Source: an uncultured Bacteroides sp. (GTDB taxonomy: Bacteria; Bacteroidota; Bacteroidia; Bacteroidales; Bacteroidaceae). Taken from it: a stretch of 64,000 bases of DNA. This document shows positions 8,301 to 20,924 of the stretch, piece by piece. The translations under genes were made by a program, and so were the position numbers. Position 1 is the first letter of the stretch; each line of letters starts with the position of its first letter. The DNA lies in contig NZ_CAUCSQ010000002.1 of the NCBI RefSeq assembly GCF_958445495.1, forward strand, positions 1-64,000, given 5' to 3'. The notes beneath the pieces were generated by a model. It did no database searches. It saw nothing but the letters and a program-made list of their open reading frames with translations, and was not told where the DNA came from.

Positions 8301-8700
8301 ATTCGACTTCGGAATCTTCTTCAACGGCTCCGCCAAGAGAAACATCATTATTTCGGGAATACACCCGTTCGGTTCCGGCGACGCGAATATTTTCCAGTTC
8401 ATCGCAGACGACTACTGGACAGAGGCTAACCCGAATCCTTCCGCCCAGTATCCCCGTTTGGGATTGACGGATGCAGATACCGGCAACAACCATCAGGTCA
8501 GTACCTACTGGTTGAGAAACGGCAGCTTCCTGCGCTTCAAGACCCTGGAAGTCGGATATAATTTCAAATACGGACGTGTGTATCTCAACGGAGACAATAT
8601 AGCCGTGTTCAGTCCGTTCAAATATTGGGACCCGGAATTGGAATGGTACAAATACCCCCTGCAACGTACATTCAATATCGGTTTACAACTTAATTTCTAA
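5338..8700 (+). CDS. SusC-like TonB-dependent outer-membrane receptor with N-terminal STN domain
   Basis: Outer-membrane glycan importer, 1120 residues. After a signal sequence (about residues 20-38) come an STN domain (roughly 40-110, starting HLSIKGQSITMKEAIQLIE), a carboxypeptidase-regulatory-like domain (ISGTVTDGVDGSPIIGANIL), the TonB-box region DEVVVVGSGTQKKV, the plug (SILKDASATAIYGARGANGV) and the barrel ending in IGLQLNF. The STN domain is the hallmark of receptors that signal to a FecR-like anti-sigma, which fits the split gene immediately upstream. SusD follows after 18 bp. The start could be the ATG at 5338 or the one at 5362, which opens MRKIQISDARR. The substrate is inferred to be a mucin-type O-glycan from the neighbouring enzymes. 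Confidence 0.95.
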   Translation: MSNLKCKSMRKIQISDARRYLKYIVLAFLFYPLTILGAQGHLSIKGQSITMKEAIQLIEKNSNYTFFYNAVDLKNIRLKNINCSGTAEEVLNYVLSNSGISYIIKGNEVILKIEKTESLQQSSSKRTISGTVTDGVDGSPIIGANILIKGEQTGVITDLDGHFSIQIPANKRITLIVTYIGYKKREVPVDDLGIINIKMESDNEMLDEVVVVGSGTQKKVSVTGAITSVKGMALKSPSSSLTNSLAGKLSGVIATTTSGEPGSASEFYIRGIATFGGRATPLIMLDDVEISTTDLNRIPPETIESFSILKDASATAIYGARGANGVMLITTKRGEENSKTRINITVENSFAMSTRFPQFVDGATWMEMYNEAQVTRNPTATKKYTQEQIDGTRSHVNPYIYPDVNWEDVIFKDMTMNQRANINISGGGSRVTYYMSLNINHDTGLLNTPKLYSFRNNINNMGYNFQNNISYKLSPTTKIELNMNAQINVGKGPNFETKDLFAMTLSANPINFPATYPAQQGDTHVRFGNSYLSGNTLRTNPYAYMSTSYKQSDENTLNTSLKINQELNFITKGLSVNALVNFKNWSRSSFYQHIEPYYYRAIPGSYDPLNPVDYELERLGTSGTDYLSEGFNAKEGDRTIMLQFQLNYARQFGLHNVGGMLMYMQRDYKVGMLPQRNQGLSGRFTYDYGQRYLFEFNFGYNGTERLARENRFEFFPAASIGWVVSNEAFFETMKDKIDNFKIRASYGLVGSDETGLIANSPHFLYIVQVTLGSVGFTSGVENNFYTGSGPFVDQYGVVNGGWERSKKFDVGIDLTLFKNWQVTADYFKERRYNILVHREAWPESLGYYTAKPWKNMGEVDNWGFEVSSSYHHQINKDLSVDIRGNFTYTQNKYVSLDEPVYPYAWKIETGHTINSRFGYIAEGLFQSQEEIDNSPKQDLGSTVEPGDIKYRDINGDGVINEYDRSLISEYNNTPRIQYGFGMNVTYKKFDFGIFFNGSAKRNIIISGIHPFGSGDANIFQFIADDYWTEANPNPSAQYPRLGLTDADTGNNHQVSTYWLRNGSFLRFKTLEVGYNFKYGRVYLNGDNIAVFSPFKYWDPELEWYKYPLQRTFNIGLQLNF

Positions 8701-8718
8701 CCTAAAACAACTGATAAT

Positions 8719-10632
8719 ATGAAACTTTTTAGAAACATAAAACTATATGTATCCCTATTCATAATGGCATTAAGCTGTTTTGCGGCTTCCTGCGATTTTC
8801 TGGAGGTAGTACCGACCGAAAAGCCAACCTTGCCGGATGCCACGAAAGACTACAACTCTACATTGGGATTTCTTTATTCATGCTACGCCGGGATACAGAA
8901 TCCCGTCTATTTCGCCAATGCGGAAGGGTCGGCAGACGAATTCGCCATTCCCGAATTATGGGGATACGCATGCCAGAACGTAGGTTACGGACTTTATACC
9001 CCTCACAATCTTCTCGACCACAGATGGGGAAACTATTACCGGTTTATCGGACAGTGCCATCTTTTCCTCCAGGAACTGCAAAATGCCCAAGGAGTGACGG
9101 AGAGCGATAAAACCAGATGGATAGCCGAGGCCAAATTCCTGATAGCCTACTATCATTTTGAAGTTCTGCGTTTTTACGGTCCCTGTCCCATTACGGATTC
9201 ATACATAGCAATGGATACGCCCAACAATGAATATAACGGGCGTTCCCATTACGACTATGTCACCAACTGGATTGTCGACCTTCTGGACGAAGCCGCCAAT
9301 GACCTTCCCACCACTGAAATAAAAGACAGCGAATGGGGAAGAGCAACCGTAGCCATAGCCAAAGCCGTCAAAGCCAGAGTCTTGCTTTATGCCGCTTCTC
9401 CGTTGTGGAACGGTGAATTTCCATACCCTGACTGGACAAACAAAGTGGAAACTCCGGGATACGGAAAAGAACTGGTCAGCACAACATACGACAAATCAAA
9501 ATGGGAACGGGCGTTAACGGCATGCAACCAAGCGATTGAAGCTGCGGAAAACGAAGGATTCGCCCTTTATAAAGATGAAACGTTATATACCAAATCCAAT
9601 ATATCCCTGCCCTACATTCCGGGCATGTCTGACAATGAGGAATATGACGATTTCAAAAAGAAGGTGCTTCTGATGAGATATGTTTTGACAGCCAGGCCGA
9701 CGGAAGGCAACAAGGAATTCGTCTGGGGACTGAATACCGGCGACGACAGCATGATAATCCACTCTCTTCCCACCCGGATTCTCCAGCAGTCCGACGGTAA
9801 CTGGTACAGCGGATACAGCGGGATAGCTCCTACCCTGAACTCCGCCGAGTATTTCTATACTGCCAACGGAAAAACTCCGGACACGGACGACGACTTCACC
9901 CGTGAAGAAGACTGGTTCACCAGCGGCAACCTGACCGGCAGGGAAGACATTATCAAACTGCACATCAGACGTGAACCCCGCTTCTATGCATGGTTTGCCT
10001 TTGACGGCGGCGATTACGGCTCAAAAATCAAAGACGGGCAACCGCTAAAAATGCAACTGCGGAACGACCAGTTGCAAGGGCTCAACCCCGGACTGTTCAA
10101 CCGCGACCACTGTTCGACAGGCTATATGTCGCAGAAATACCTCCGTCCGGAAGCCATAGTCAATGCATCGGGCAGTTTCAGCTCCGGCGGAAATCCGCCC
10201 AGACCGTTGATAAGAATGGCTGAGCTATACCTGAATCTGGCTGAATGCCAGGCATCTTTAGGACAGAAAGAAGCAATATCGACCCTGAACATCATCCGCG
10301 ACCGCGCCGGAGTTCCGGACTTGGCGGAAAGTGACATTACCCCGGAAAAGCCATTGATTGAATGGGTAAGAAACGAACGTTTCATCGAATTATGGGGCGA
10401 AGGACACCGGTATTTCGACGTTCGCCGTTGGGTGCAAGGTCCGAAATATTTTGCGGCAGGAAAGCGGAAGGCACTGAATGCGGAAGAAAAACAGAACCCG
10501 ACTTTTGAAGAATATAACAAACCTGTCCAGTTGGCAAGGTCTTATGTTTGGGAATCCCGCATGTACCTGGCTCCGATTTTCTACAACGAGTCATACAAAA
10601 ACCCGCAAATGGTTCAAGCGCCCGGTTATTAA
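8719..10632 (+). CDS. SusD/RagB-like surface glycan-binding lipoprotein
   Basis: Partner lid of the SusC channel, 637 residues. The lipobox FAASC puts the lipidated cysteine at residue 25. The N-terminal pattern CDFLEVVPTEKPT and the TPR-like helices with RFYGPCP and AKAVKARVLLYAASPLWNG are typical SusD features. The C-terminus has the conserved LIRMAELYLNLAECQA, NIIRDRAGVP and NERFIELWGEGHRYFDVRRW segments. It lies between SusC and the surface lipoprotein gene in the same operon, with gaps of 18 bp on each side. Confidence 0.95.
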   Translation: MKLFRNIKLYVSLFIMALSCFAASCDFLEVVPTEKPTLPDATKDYNSTLGFLYSCYAGIQNPVYFANAEGSADEFAIPELWGYACQNVGYGLYTPHNLLDHRWGNYYRFIGQCHLFLQELQNAQGVTESDKTRWIAEAKFLIAYYHFEVLRFYGPCPITDSYIAMDTPNNEYNGRSHYDYVTNWIVDLLDEAANDLPTTEIKDSEWGRATVAIAKAVKARVLLYAASPLWNGEFPYPDWTNKVETPGYGKELVSTTYDKSKWERALTACNQAIEAAENEGFALYKDETLYTKSNISLPYIPGMSDNEEYDDFKKKVLLMRYVLTARPTEGNKEFVWGLNTGDDSMIIHSLPTRILQQSDGNWYSGYSGIAPTLNSAEYFYTANGKTPDTDDDFTREEDWFTSGNLTGREDIIKLHIRREPRFYAWFAFDGGDYGSKIKDGQPLKMQLRNDQLQGLNPGLFNRDHCSTGYMSQKYLRPEAIVNASGSFSSGGNPPRPLIRMAELYLNLAECQASLGQKEAISTLNIIRDRAGVPDLAESDITPEKPLIEWVRNERFIELWGEGHRYFDVRRWVQGPKYFAAGKRKALNAEEKQNPTFEEYNKPVQLARSYVWESRMYLAPIFYNESYKNPQMVQAPGY

Positions 10633-10650
10633 CTCTAAATCATTTATGAT

Positions 10651-11961
10651 ATGAAAAAGATATATTTAACATCCTTACTGTTCGGACTCCTGTTAGCCAA
10701 CATGTCCTGTGAAGACATAGATAAAAATGAAATCTACCAGCAGGAGTTTCACAAGATTCTATATTTAAAGACGACGGGTGTCATAGACATGACACTTTAT
10801 AAGACCGGAGAAGATACGGAATACAGTTTCTCTATCATCAAGGGGGGCGCATTCCCCGAACTTACGGCCGATGTTTCCCTGAAACCGATGAGCGCCGAAG
10901 AACTGGAAGAGTATTGCACGCCGAGAGGACTGAATTTGGAACGTCTTCCGGAAAGCTGTTACACCCTTTCCGAAAGCGACATCCATTTCGGGACAGAAGA
11001 CATGTATAAAATCATCAACATGTCGATGCACACTACCGAAATAGACAAAATGCCGGCAAGCAACTCCGATTACGTCATTCCGATTATGTTGAAAAGCGAT
11101 AACGATTCCATCAATTCTACGTTGAATGTGTTGATTATCAAACCTAAAGTAGTTGTTCCGGCAGTAGCCTTCACAGAAAAGGGAGTGGTAACCCAATATT
11201 GTCCGGCAGGAGAAACCACCGTCGAAATACCGTTACAGTTACAGATAGAAAACAAATGGGATTTCACCTGCCAAGTGGAAGCCTTACCGACAGCCAGCGG
11301 CCATGAAGTTCTGGAGAAAGGCTACACACTGGTAAACGGCGGTATCGTAAATTTCACCAAAGGCAGCAACACCGCAACGTTAAAGGTCAACATCAACAGG
11401 ACCGAAGCCGGACTGACCGAAGTCAGTATGGACGCGCCGGTCATTCCCCTACGTCTAAAGTCCATCAGCATACCGACTTTCGATGTGGATGACAATGAGA
11501 TATTGCTGGAAGTATCCGACAAATATCCGTTGACGACCGACATGTTGTACACCAATGCACAAGAACCCAGCGAAGGACCGATAGCCAACCTCCTTGACGG
11601 AAGCATAGCTACTTTCTTCCATAGTGCATGGAGCATCGACATCGGAGAAAAACATTATGTACAGGTAAATCTGCCCCAACCGTTGAACGATTTCATCTTC
11701 TCTTACACCAACAGGTCGTCGAACGGCAATGCGGCATTGGCATATTTCAACGTAAGCGTGAGTGCGAACGGTACGGACTTCACATCGTTGAAAGACTTTG
11801 CCTGGGATACGGACGAATTACCGGGCACGGCGGCAGGAGTGTACAACTCCCCGAAACAGACGCCTTCAACCCCTGTCAAAAGTATCCGGTTCACCTGCAA
11901 AAGCAGTTGGCAGGGAGAAGCATACTTCGTATGGAGCGAATTTAGCTTATACGGTTTCTGA
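10651..11961 (+). CDS. Surface glycan-binding lipoprotein (DUF1735-like, C-terminal F5/8 type C-like domain)
   Basis: Lipoprotein of 436 residues with cysteine 20 (NMSC). The N-terminal half resembles the DUF1735 domains that follow SusD in many PULs (repeated TVEIPLQLQIEN-type beta strands). The last 140 or so residues look like a discoidin/F5-8 type C or CBM32-like sugar-binding domain (EGPIANLLDGSIATFFHS, HYVQVNLPQPLNDF, KSIRFTCKSSWQ). It probably sits on the cell surface and captures host glycans for the SusCD pair. A terminator-like hairpin lies directly after it. Confidence 0.8.
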   Translation: MKKIYLTSLLFGLLLANMSCEDIDKNEIYQQEFHKILYLKTTGVIDMTLYKTGEDTEYSFSIIKGGAFPELTADVSLKPMSAEELEEYCTPRGLNLERLPESCYTLSESDIHFGTEDMYKIINMSMHTTEIDKMPASNSDYVIPIMLKSDNDSINSTLNVLIIKPKVVVPAVAFTEKGVVTQYCPAGETTVEIPLQLQIENKWDFTCQVEALPTASGHEVLEKGYTLVNGGIVNFTKGSNTATLKVNINRTEAGLTEVSMDAPVIPLRLKSISIPTFDVDDNEILLEVSDKYPLTTDMLYTNAQEPSEGPIANLLDGSIATFFHSAWSIDIGEKHYVQVNLPQPLNDFIFSYTNRSSNGNAALAYFNVSVSANGTDFTSLKDFAWDTDELPGTAAGVYNSPKQTPSTPVKSIRFTCKSSWQGEAYFVWSEFSLYGF

Positions 11962-11980
11962 CAATCCGATTATTTAATTT

Positions 11981-12016
11981 GCAAACGGTGGTGATAGACA
12001 GCCACCGTTTGCTTTT
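11981..12016 (+). terminator. Intra-operon terminator before the M60 peptidase gene
   Basis: The perfect 11-bp arms GCAAACGGTGG (11981-11991) and CCACCGTTTGC (12002-12012) flank a 10-base loop and are followed by TTTT. The hairpin ends 18 bp before the M60 start codon. It should let much of the SusC-SusD-lipoprotein transcript stop here, so peptidase expression would depend on read-through. Confidence 0.8.
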
Positions 12017-12033
12017 CATAAAAACCCAAAGCC

Positions 12034-14667
12034 ATGAAAGCAAAAGATATAATCACACAGATTTTGCTCTGTTTCATTACATTCCCCCTTGCAGCCTCTT
12101 GCAAAGACGATACCAAAGATATCGAATCTTTCTTCGAGATAGCATCTGCGGAATTGTCCAAAGAAATAGACAAAAGCGCCGCGACTCTCACGATTCCGGT
12201 CAAAACCTCTCTTGAACAATCCGCATGGAATGCAGAGTCTACGGAGAAATGGGCAAGAGTCAGAAAGAGCATAACAGCGGGAGACGGAGAGTCTGCCATT
12301 ACCGTCACAGTGGATGAAAACACGGGTGAGGAAGCGCGTTCCGCCCAAATCAAGGTCACCTCAAGCATCCGGAATTACGTAATCACGCTCAAGCAGTATG
12401 GCGCCAACGACGTTGTGATAGGTGAAGACATTCAAATAAAACCGTACGGTGGCAAAGCCAGCGAATACCAACCGGGATACAATATAGATAAATCCTACGA
12501 TGACAAATTTACGGAAGGCTCGTCCGAATCGCATTACCACAGCCCATGGAACAATACCTCTTTTCCGGTCACATTGGAATATTATTTCAGAGGAGACACC
12601 GAAATCGATTACTTCATTTACTACACCCGTTCAGGAAACGGGAACTTCGGCGAGATAGAAGTCTATACATCCACAGAACCGGGCAGAAGCAATTATACCC
12701 TGCAAGGCAGTTATGATTTCAAAATGAAAAATGACCCCAGCAAGGTTTCTTTCAAAGAAGGGATAAAGGTTACAGGAGTTAAATTCGTCGTAAAAAGCGG
12801 AGCCGGAGGTTTTGCCAGTTGCGACGAGATGCAGTTCTTCCAGAAGAATACCGACAAGAGTCTGGAAGCCAAGCTGCTGACCGTATTCAAAGATATCACC
12901 TGCACGGAGCTGAAATCCGGCATTACGGACGAAGAGATAAACGAACTGCCCAGCAATTATTTCATCCGTATAGCCCAAGCATTGAAAAACAACACCTATG
13001 ACGAATGGGAAAAAGAGTTCCGGATACGTAGCTATGAAGCCTACAGCGACATTGACGAATGGGCGGAAAAACTGATGACTAAGCATTACAGTAATTTGGA
13101 CAACCTGACCGGTATCGCCGTAAACAAAGAAGATGAAGTTATCGTCCTGGTCGGCGAGACTCATGGAAATGAAATCTCCCTGCAATGTGTCGGAGAAGAG
13201 CAAACCGGTTTCGGCGAAGAACAAGTCTATGTGCAGACGGCGGCGTCCGGCGATGTCTACTATCTGGAACCCGGCGTCAACAAGATTAAAATACGCAATA
13301 AAGGACAATTGTTCGTCATGTACAACCATGACCTTACTTCCAGCCCGGCTCCTATTAAGATACATATTCCCCTGGGAAGCGGTACGGTTACCGGCTTCTT
13401 CGATTTGAAGGAACACAAAACGGATGCCAAATACGCTGAATTGCTGTCTAAAGCCACCGACAAATATTTCGGAGTGCGCGGAGACAAAATCATCTTTTAT
13501 TTTCACCGCACCAAGCTACGCGAATTTGTAAAAGACGAAATACTGTCGGCAATCAATCTGTGGGATAACATTATCGGCTGGGAACAGGAATTGATGGGAA
13601 TCGAAGATGTACGTCCCGACCTGGTTAACAACCATTTGTTCGCCATCTCTCCCGAAGGTTCATACATGTGGGCGTCTGATTATCGCATCGCATTCATATA
13701 TACCTACTTAGACAATATCCTGTTGTACGATAACGTGATGAAGGCCAAAGACAATGCATGGGGACCCGCACATGAAATCGGGCATATTCACCAATCGGCA
13801 ATTGACTGGCCCAGTTCTACCGAATCTTCCAATAACTTGTTTTCCAACTATATCTTATACAAACTGGGCAAGTACTGTTCGCGCGGAACGGAACTCAACC
13901 TTCCCGGAGCAGCGGACAACCGCATCACCAACGCCGACGGGAATATCACCAAAATGACTCTTTCGGAAGCCCATTGCGTATTAAACCGCCCCTGGTTTAA
14001 CTTCGGCGACGGCCACCAGAATGAAAATACCGAACTACACATGCGCATGAACTGGCAATTGTGGAATTATTACCACCGTTGCGGGCATAAGACGGATTTC
14101 TGGCAAAGGTTGTTCAAATTGATGAGGGACAACCGGACAACATCCGACAATCCAGGAGTGAAACAACTTTTATTCGCACGCATGGCAAGCGAAGCCGCCC
14201 AGGAAGATTTGACGGAATTTTTCGATATGTGGGGGTTCTTCGTGCCGGTGGACGCAAATATAGAACAATACGGCAACTATCATTATCTGGTAACGGACGC
14301 AATGATAAACGAAACCAAAACGACGATGGGAAAATATCCGAAGGCTAAACCGTTCTATTACCTGGAAGACAGGAAGGCGGGAGATACCGGATTGGATACC
14401 ACTCCCCCGGAGGTCGGTTACTATACGCAATTCCAGAATATCCGGCCCATAACCAAAAATATCAAAGGACGCATCAACGGACGGGAAGTGACGGTGACGG
14501 ATGGAGATGAAGCTGTGGCTTTCGAACTCAGAGAGAAAAACGAAACCGGGAAACTGCTTTATTTTTCAACTTTCGCCAAGTTCGAGGTTCCTTCGTCGAT
14601 AACGCTCACATACGCCAAGCTGTATGCTGTACAGGCTGACGGGAAACGGGTTCCGTTATCCGAATAA
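12034..14667 (+). CDS. M60-family O-glycopeptidase-like metallopeptidase, surface lipoprotein
   Basis: Zinc metallopeptidase of 877 residues in the M60 (enhancin-like) family, whose Bacteroides members cut O-glycosylated mucin-type proteins. Cysteine 23 (LAASC) marks a lipoprotein. A BACON-like domain spans roughly residues 30-130, an F5/8 type C/CBM32-like domain roughly 140-270, and the peptidase domain follows. The zinc motif HEIGH is at residues 580-584 and the third-ligand glutamate is E597, matching HExxH-x(8,28)-E. The architecture matches my recollection of B. thetaiotaomicron BT4244. The protein likely works outside the cell, exposing or releasing glycopeptides for this locus. A hairpin terminator separates it from the preceding operon genes. 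Confidence 0.9.
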   Translation: MKAKDIITQILLCFITFPLAASCKDDTKDIESFFEIASAELSKEIDKSAATLTIPVKTSLEQSAWNAESTEKWARVRKSITAGDGESAITVTVDENTGEEARSAQIKVTSSIRNYVITLKQYGANDVVIGEDIQIKPYGGKASEYQPGYNIDKSYDDKFTEGSSESHYHSPWNNTSFPVTLEYYFRGDTEIDYFIYYTRSGNGNFGEIEVYTSTEPGRSNYTLQGSYDFKMKNDPSKVSFKEGIKVTGVKFVVKSGAGGFASCDEMQFFQKNTDKSLEAKLLTVFKDITCTELKSGITDEEINELPSNYFIRIAQALKNNTYDEWEKEFRIRSYEAYSDIDEWAEKLMTKHYSNLDNLTGIAVNKEDEVIVLVGETHGNEISLQCVGEEQTGFGEEQVYVQTAASGDVYYLEPGVNKIKIRNKGQLFVMYNHDLTSSPAPIKIHIPLGSGTVTGFFDLKEHKTDAKYAELLSKATDKYFGVRGDKIIFYFHRTKLREFVKDEILSAINLWDNIIGWEQELMGIEDVRPDLVNNHLFAISPEGSYMWASDYRIAFIYTYLDNILLYDNVMKAKDNAWGPAHEIGHIHQSAIDWPSSTESSNNLFSNYILYKLGKYCSRGTELNLPGAADNRITNADGNITKMTLSEAHCVLNRPWFNFGDGHQNENTELHMRMNWQLWNYYHRCGHKTDFWQRLFKLMRDNRTTSDNPGVKQLLFARMASEAAQEDLTEFFDMWGFFVPVDANIEQYGNYHYLVTDAMINETKTTMGKYPKAKPFYYLEDRKAGDTGLDTTPPEVGYYTQFQNIRPITKNIKGRINGREVTVTDGDEAVAFELREKNETGKLLYFSTFAKFEVPSSITLTYAKLYAVQADGKRVPLSE

Positions 14668-14916
14668 CCAGGTCTCATTCCGGATTATTGCCCGGTACAT
14701 GAAGGGTGTAAAATGTTAAGCTATCATAAAAAGATTCTATAATTTTAGGTTAGCGTTTTTAAACACCTGTCATTTATATGAATCATGTGAGTATAATAAA
14801 TTTCGCTCCGGTACTTAATAAATATTAAAAAGGATATCGTATAATAGGGTAAACATCTCTTATGTGTGTATTTATTTTGTGCCGGCGTCACAACGCAAAC
14901 GCATCCAGATAAAAAA

Positions 14917-14950
14917 GGGTAGAAGAAAGAGGTATCTCTTTTTTCTACCC
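14917..14950 (-). terminator. Hairpin with a minus-strand T tract
   Basis: GGGTAGAA and TTCTACCC form the outer stem and AAAGAG/CTCTTT the inner stem, around loop GTAT. Six As at 14911-14916 give a T run if the minus strand is transcribed, so this reads as a terminator of a leftward RNA. No leftward gene is present, which raises the possibility of a small antisense RNA. Confidence 0.45.
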
Positions 14951-15011
14951 AAAATAAAAATTTATTGTAAAATAATTCATGATAAATAGGATAAATTGAG
15001 TAATTAATTAC

Positions 15012-15019
15012 TAGTTTTG
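15012..15019 (+). promoter_or_regulatory. Putative -7 promoter element for the GH109 gene at 15068
   Basis: TAGTTTTG matches TAnnTTTG about 50 bp before the start. No good -33 TTTG was seen at the expected 19-21 bp spacing. Confidence 0.4.
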
Positions 15020-15067
15020 ACGACTGAATGAAAAACAACAAATAACCCCTATTAAAAACATTAAAAT

Positions 15068-16480
15068 ATGATGAAAAAGCTATTCACAGCCGCAGCTATC
15101 GGTCTTGTCCTGTTAACCTGGCATACCAGTTGCACCCAACAGCCAAAAGTTCAAACCGCTTTTGAGCCTATCAAAGTAGAAACTCCTGCCCGTCCCGCCG
15201 GACAAGAAGACGTTATCCAACTTGTCGCACCCAAAATCGATACCGTACGTGTAGGTTTTATCGGACTGGGAATGCGCGGTCCCGGAGCCGTGGCACGCTG
15301 GACACATATTCCGGGTACTAAAATAGTAGCCTTGTGTGACTTGTTGCCCGAACGTGTGGAAAAATCGCAAGAGATTCTGAAAAACGCCGGACTGCCTGAG
15401 GCAGCTTCGTACAGCGGCTCGGAAGACGCATGGAAACAACTTTGCGAACGGAACGATATCGACCTTGTATATATAGCAACCGACTGGAAACATCATGCAG
15501 AAATGGGTGTCTACGCAATGGAACACGGCAAACACGTAGCCATTGAAGTCCCGGCAGCCATGAATCTGGATGAAATCTGGCAACTAATCAACACTTCTGA
15601 GAAAACCCGCAAGCATTGTATGCAGTTGGAAAACTGTGTATATGACTTCTTCGAACTGACTTCCCTGAACATGGCGCAACAAGGCGTCTTCGGAGAAGTG
15701 CTCCACGTAGAAGGCTCTTATATACACAACCTGGAAGATTTCTGGCCCGAATACTGGAACAACTGGAGAATGGATTACAACCAGAAACACCGTGGAGACG
15801 TATATGCCACCCACGGCATGGGCCCCGCCTGCCAAGTGCTTAACATCCATCGCGGCGACCGCATGAAAACGCTGGTATCAATGGATACGAAAGCTGTCAA
15901 CGGCCCGGCTTACATCAAAAAGCAGACGGGCGAAGAGGTGACGGATTTCCAGAACGGCGACCAGACCTCAACGTTAATCCGCACGGAAAACGGAAAAACC
16001 ATGTTAATCCAGCACAATGTAATGACGCCCCGCCCGTACAGCCGCATGTACCAGATAGTGGGAGCCGACGGTTATGCCAGCAAGTACCCGATTGAGGAAT
16101 ACTGCCTGAGACCGTCGCAAGTGGACTCCAAAGATGTCCCCAACCACGAAAACCTGAACGCGCACGGCTCCGTACCCGCAGAAGTCAGAAAAGCCTTGAT
16201 GGACAAATACAAACATCCGATTCATAAGGAACTGGAAGAAACAGCCAAAAAAGTGGGCGGTCACGGCGGCATGGACTTTATCATGGACTATCGCCTGGCA
16301 TATTGCCTGCAGAACGGCCTGCCATTGGACATGGACGTTTATGACCTGGCGGAATGGTGCTGTATGGCTGAGCTTACCCGCCTTTCCATCGAAAACAATT
16401 CGGCTCCGGTGGAAGTGCCTGATTTCACCCGCGGCGGATGGAATAAAGTAAAAGGCTATCATCACGCTTTCGCAAAATAA
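15068..16480 (+). CDS. GH109 NAD-dependent alpha-N-acetylgalactosaminidase-like lipoprotein
   Basis: Predicted to remove terminal alpha-GalNAc (blood-group A type) using bound NAD; 470 residues. A signal with cysteine 22 (WHTSC, a loose lipobox) implies export. The NAD-binding motif is VGFIGLGMRGPG. Family segments include ATDWKHHAEMGVYAMEHGKH, EVPAAMNL, ENCVYDFFEL, YATHGMGPACQVLNIHRGDR, TPRPYSRMYQ and PDFTRGGWNK. It is longer than the paralogue at 130 mainly because of the leader. It probably has its own promoter after a 400-bp gap, but its place between the M60 and GH2 genes ties it to the same glycan system. Confidence 0.9.
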   Translation: MMKKLFTAAAIGLVLLTWHTSCTQQPKVQTAFEPIKVETPARPAGQEDVIQLVAPKIDTVRVGFIGLGMRGPGAVARWTHIPGTKIVALCDLLPERVEKSQEILKNAGLPEAASYSGSEDAWKQLCERNDIDLVYIATDWKHHAEMGVYAMEHGKHVAIEVPAAMNLDEIWQLINTSEKTRKHCMQLENCVYDFFELTSLNMAQQGVFGEVLHVEGSYIHNLEDFWPEYWNNWRMDYNQKHRGDVYATHGMGPACQVLNIHRGDRMKTLVSMDTKAVNGPAYIKKQTGEEVTDFQNGDQTSTLIRTENGKTMLIQHNVMTPRPYSRMYQIVGADGYASKYPIEEYCLRPSQVDSKDVPNHENLNAHGSVPAEVRKALMDKYKHPIHKELEETAKKVGGHGGMDFIMDYRLAYCLQNGLPLDMDVYDLAEWCCMAELTRLSIENNSAPVEVPDFTRGGWNKVKGYHHAFAK

Positions 16481-16488
16481 AAAAGTAG

Positions 16489-16496
16489 TATCTTTG
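16489..16496 (+). promoter_or_regulatory. Putative -7 promoter element for the YitT-like gene
   Basis: TATCTTTG matches TAnnTTTG just after the GH109 stop codon. No convincing -33 element was seen. It implies a transcript starting near 16503 that contains the leader hairpin at 16518-16545. Confidence 0.5.
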
Positions 16497-16510
16497 CCAG
16501 CACGAATATT

Positions 16511-20891
<4,381 letters not shown>

Positions 20892-20924
20892 TAACCTTAG
20901 TATAAATTTTTAAAGAAAAAACCC

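Larger units (their letters stand above)
14668..15067. other. 400-bp intergenic region before the second GH109 gene
   Basis: AT-rich spacer with no credible gene. It holds a long hairpin (14917-14950) whose T tract is on the minus strand and a -7-like element near 15012. The 98-residue minus-strand frame here has low-complexity AT-driven composition and no family features. Confidence 0.6.

Noticed and set aside
14745..15041. Minus-strand 98-residue ORF
   Set aside because: AT-driven composition, no upstream promoter, and it runs across the terminator-like hairpin.
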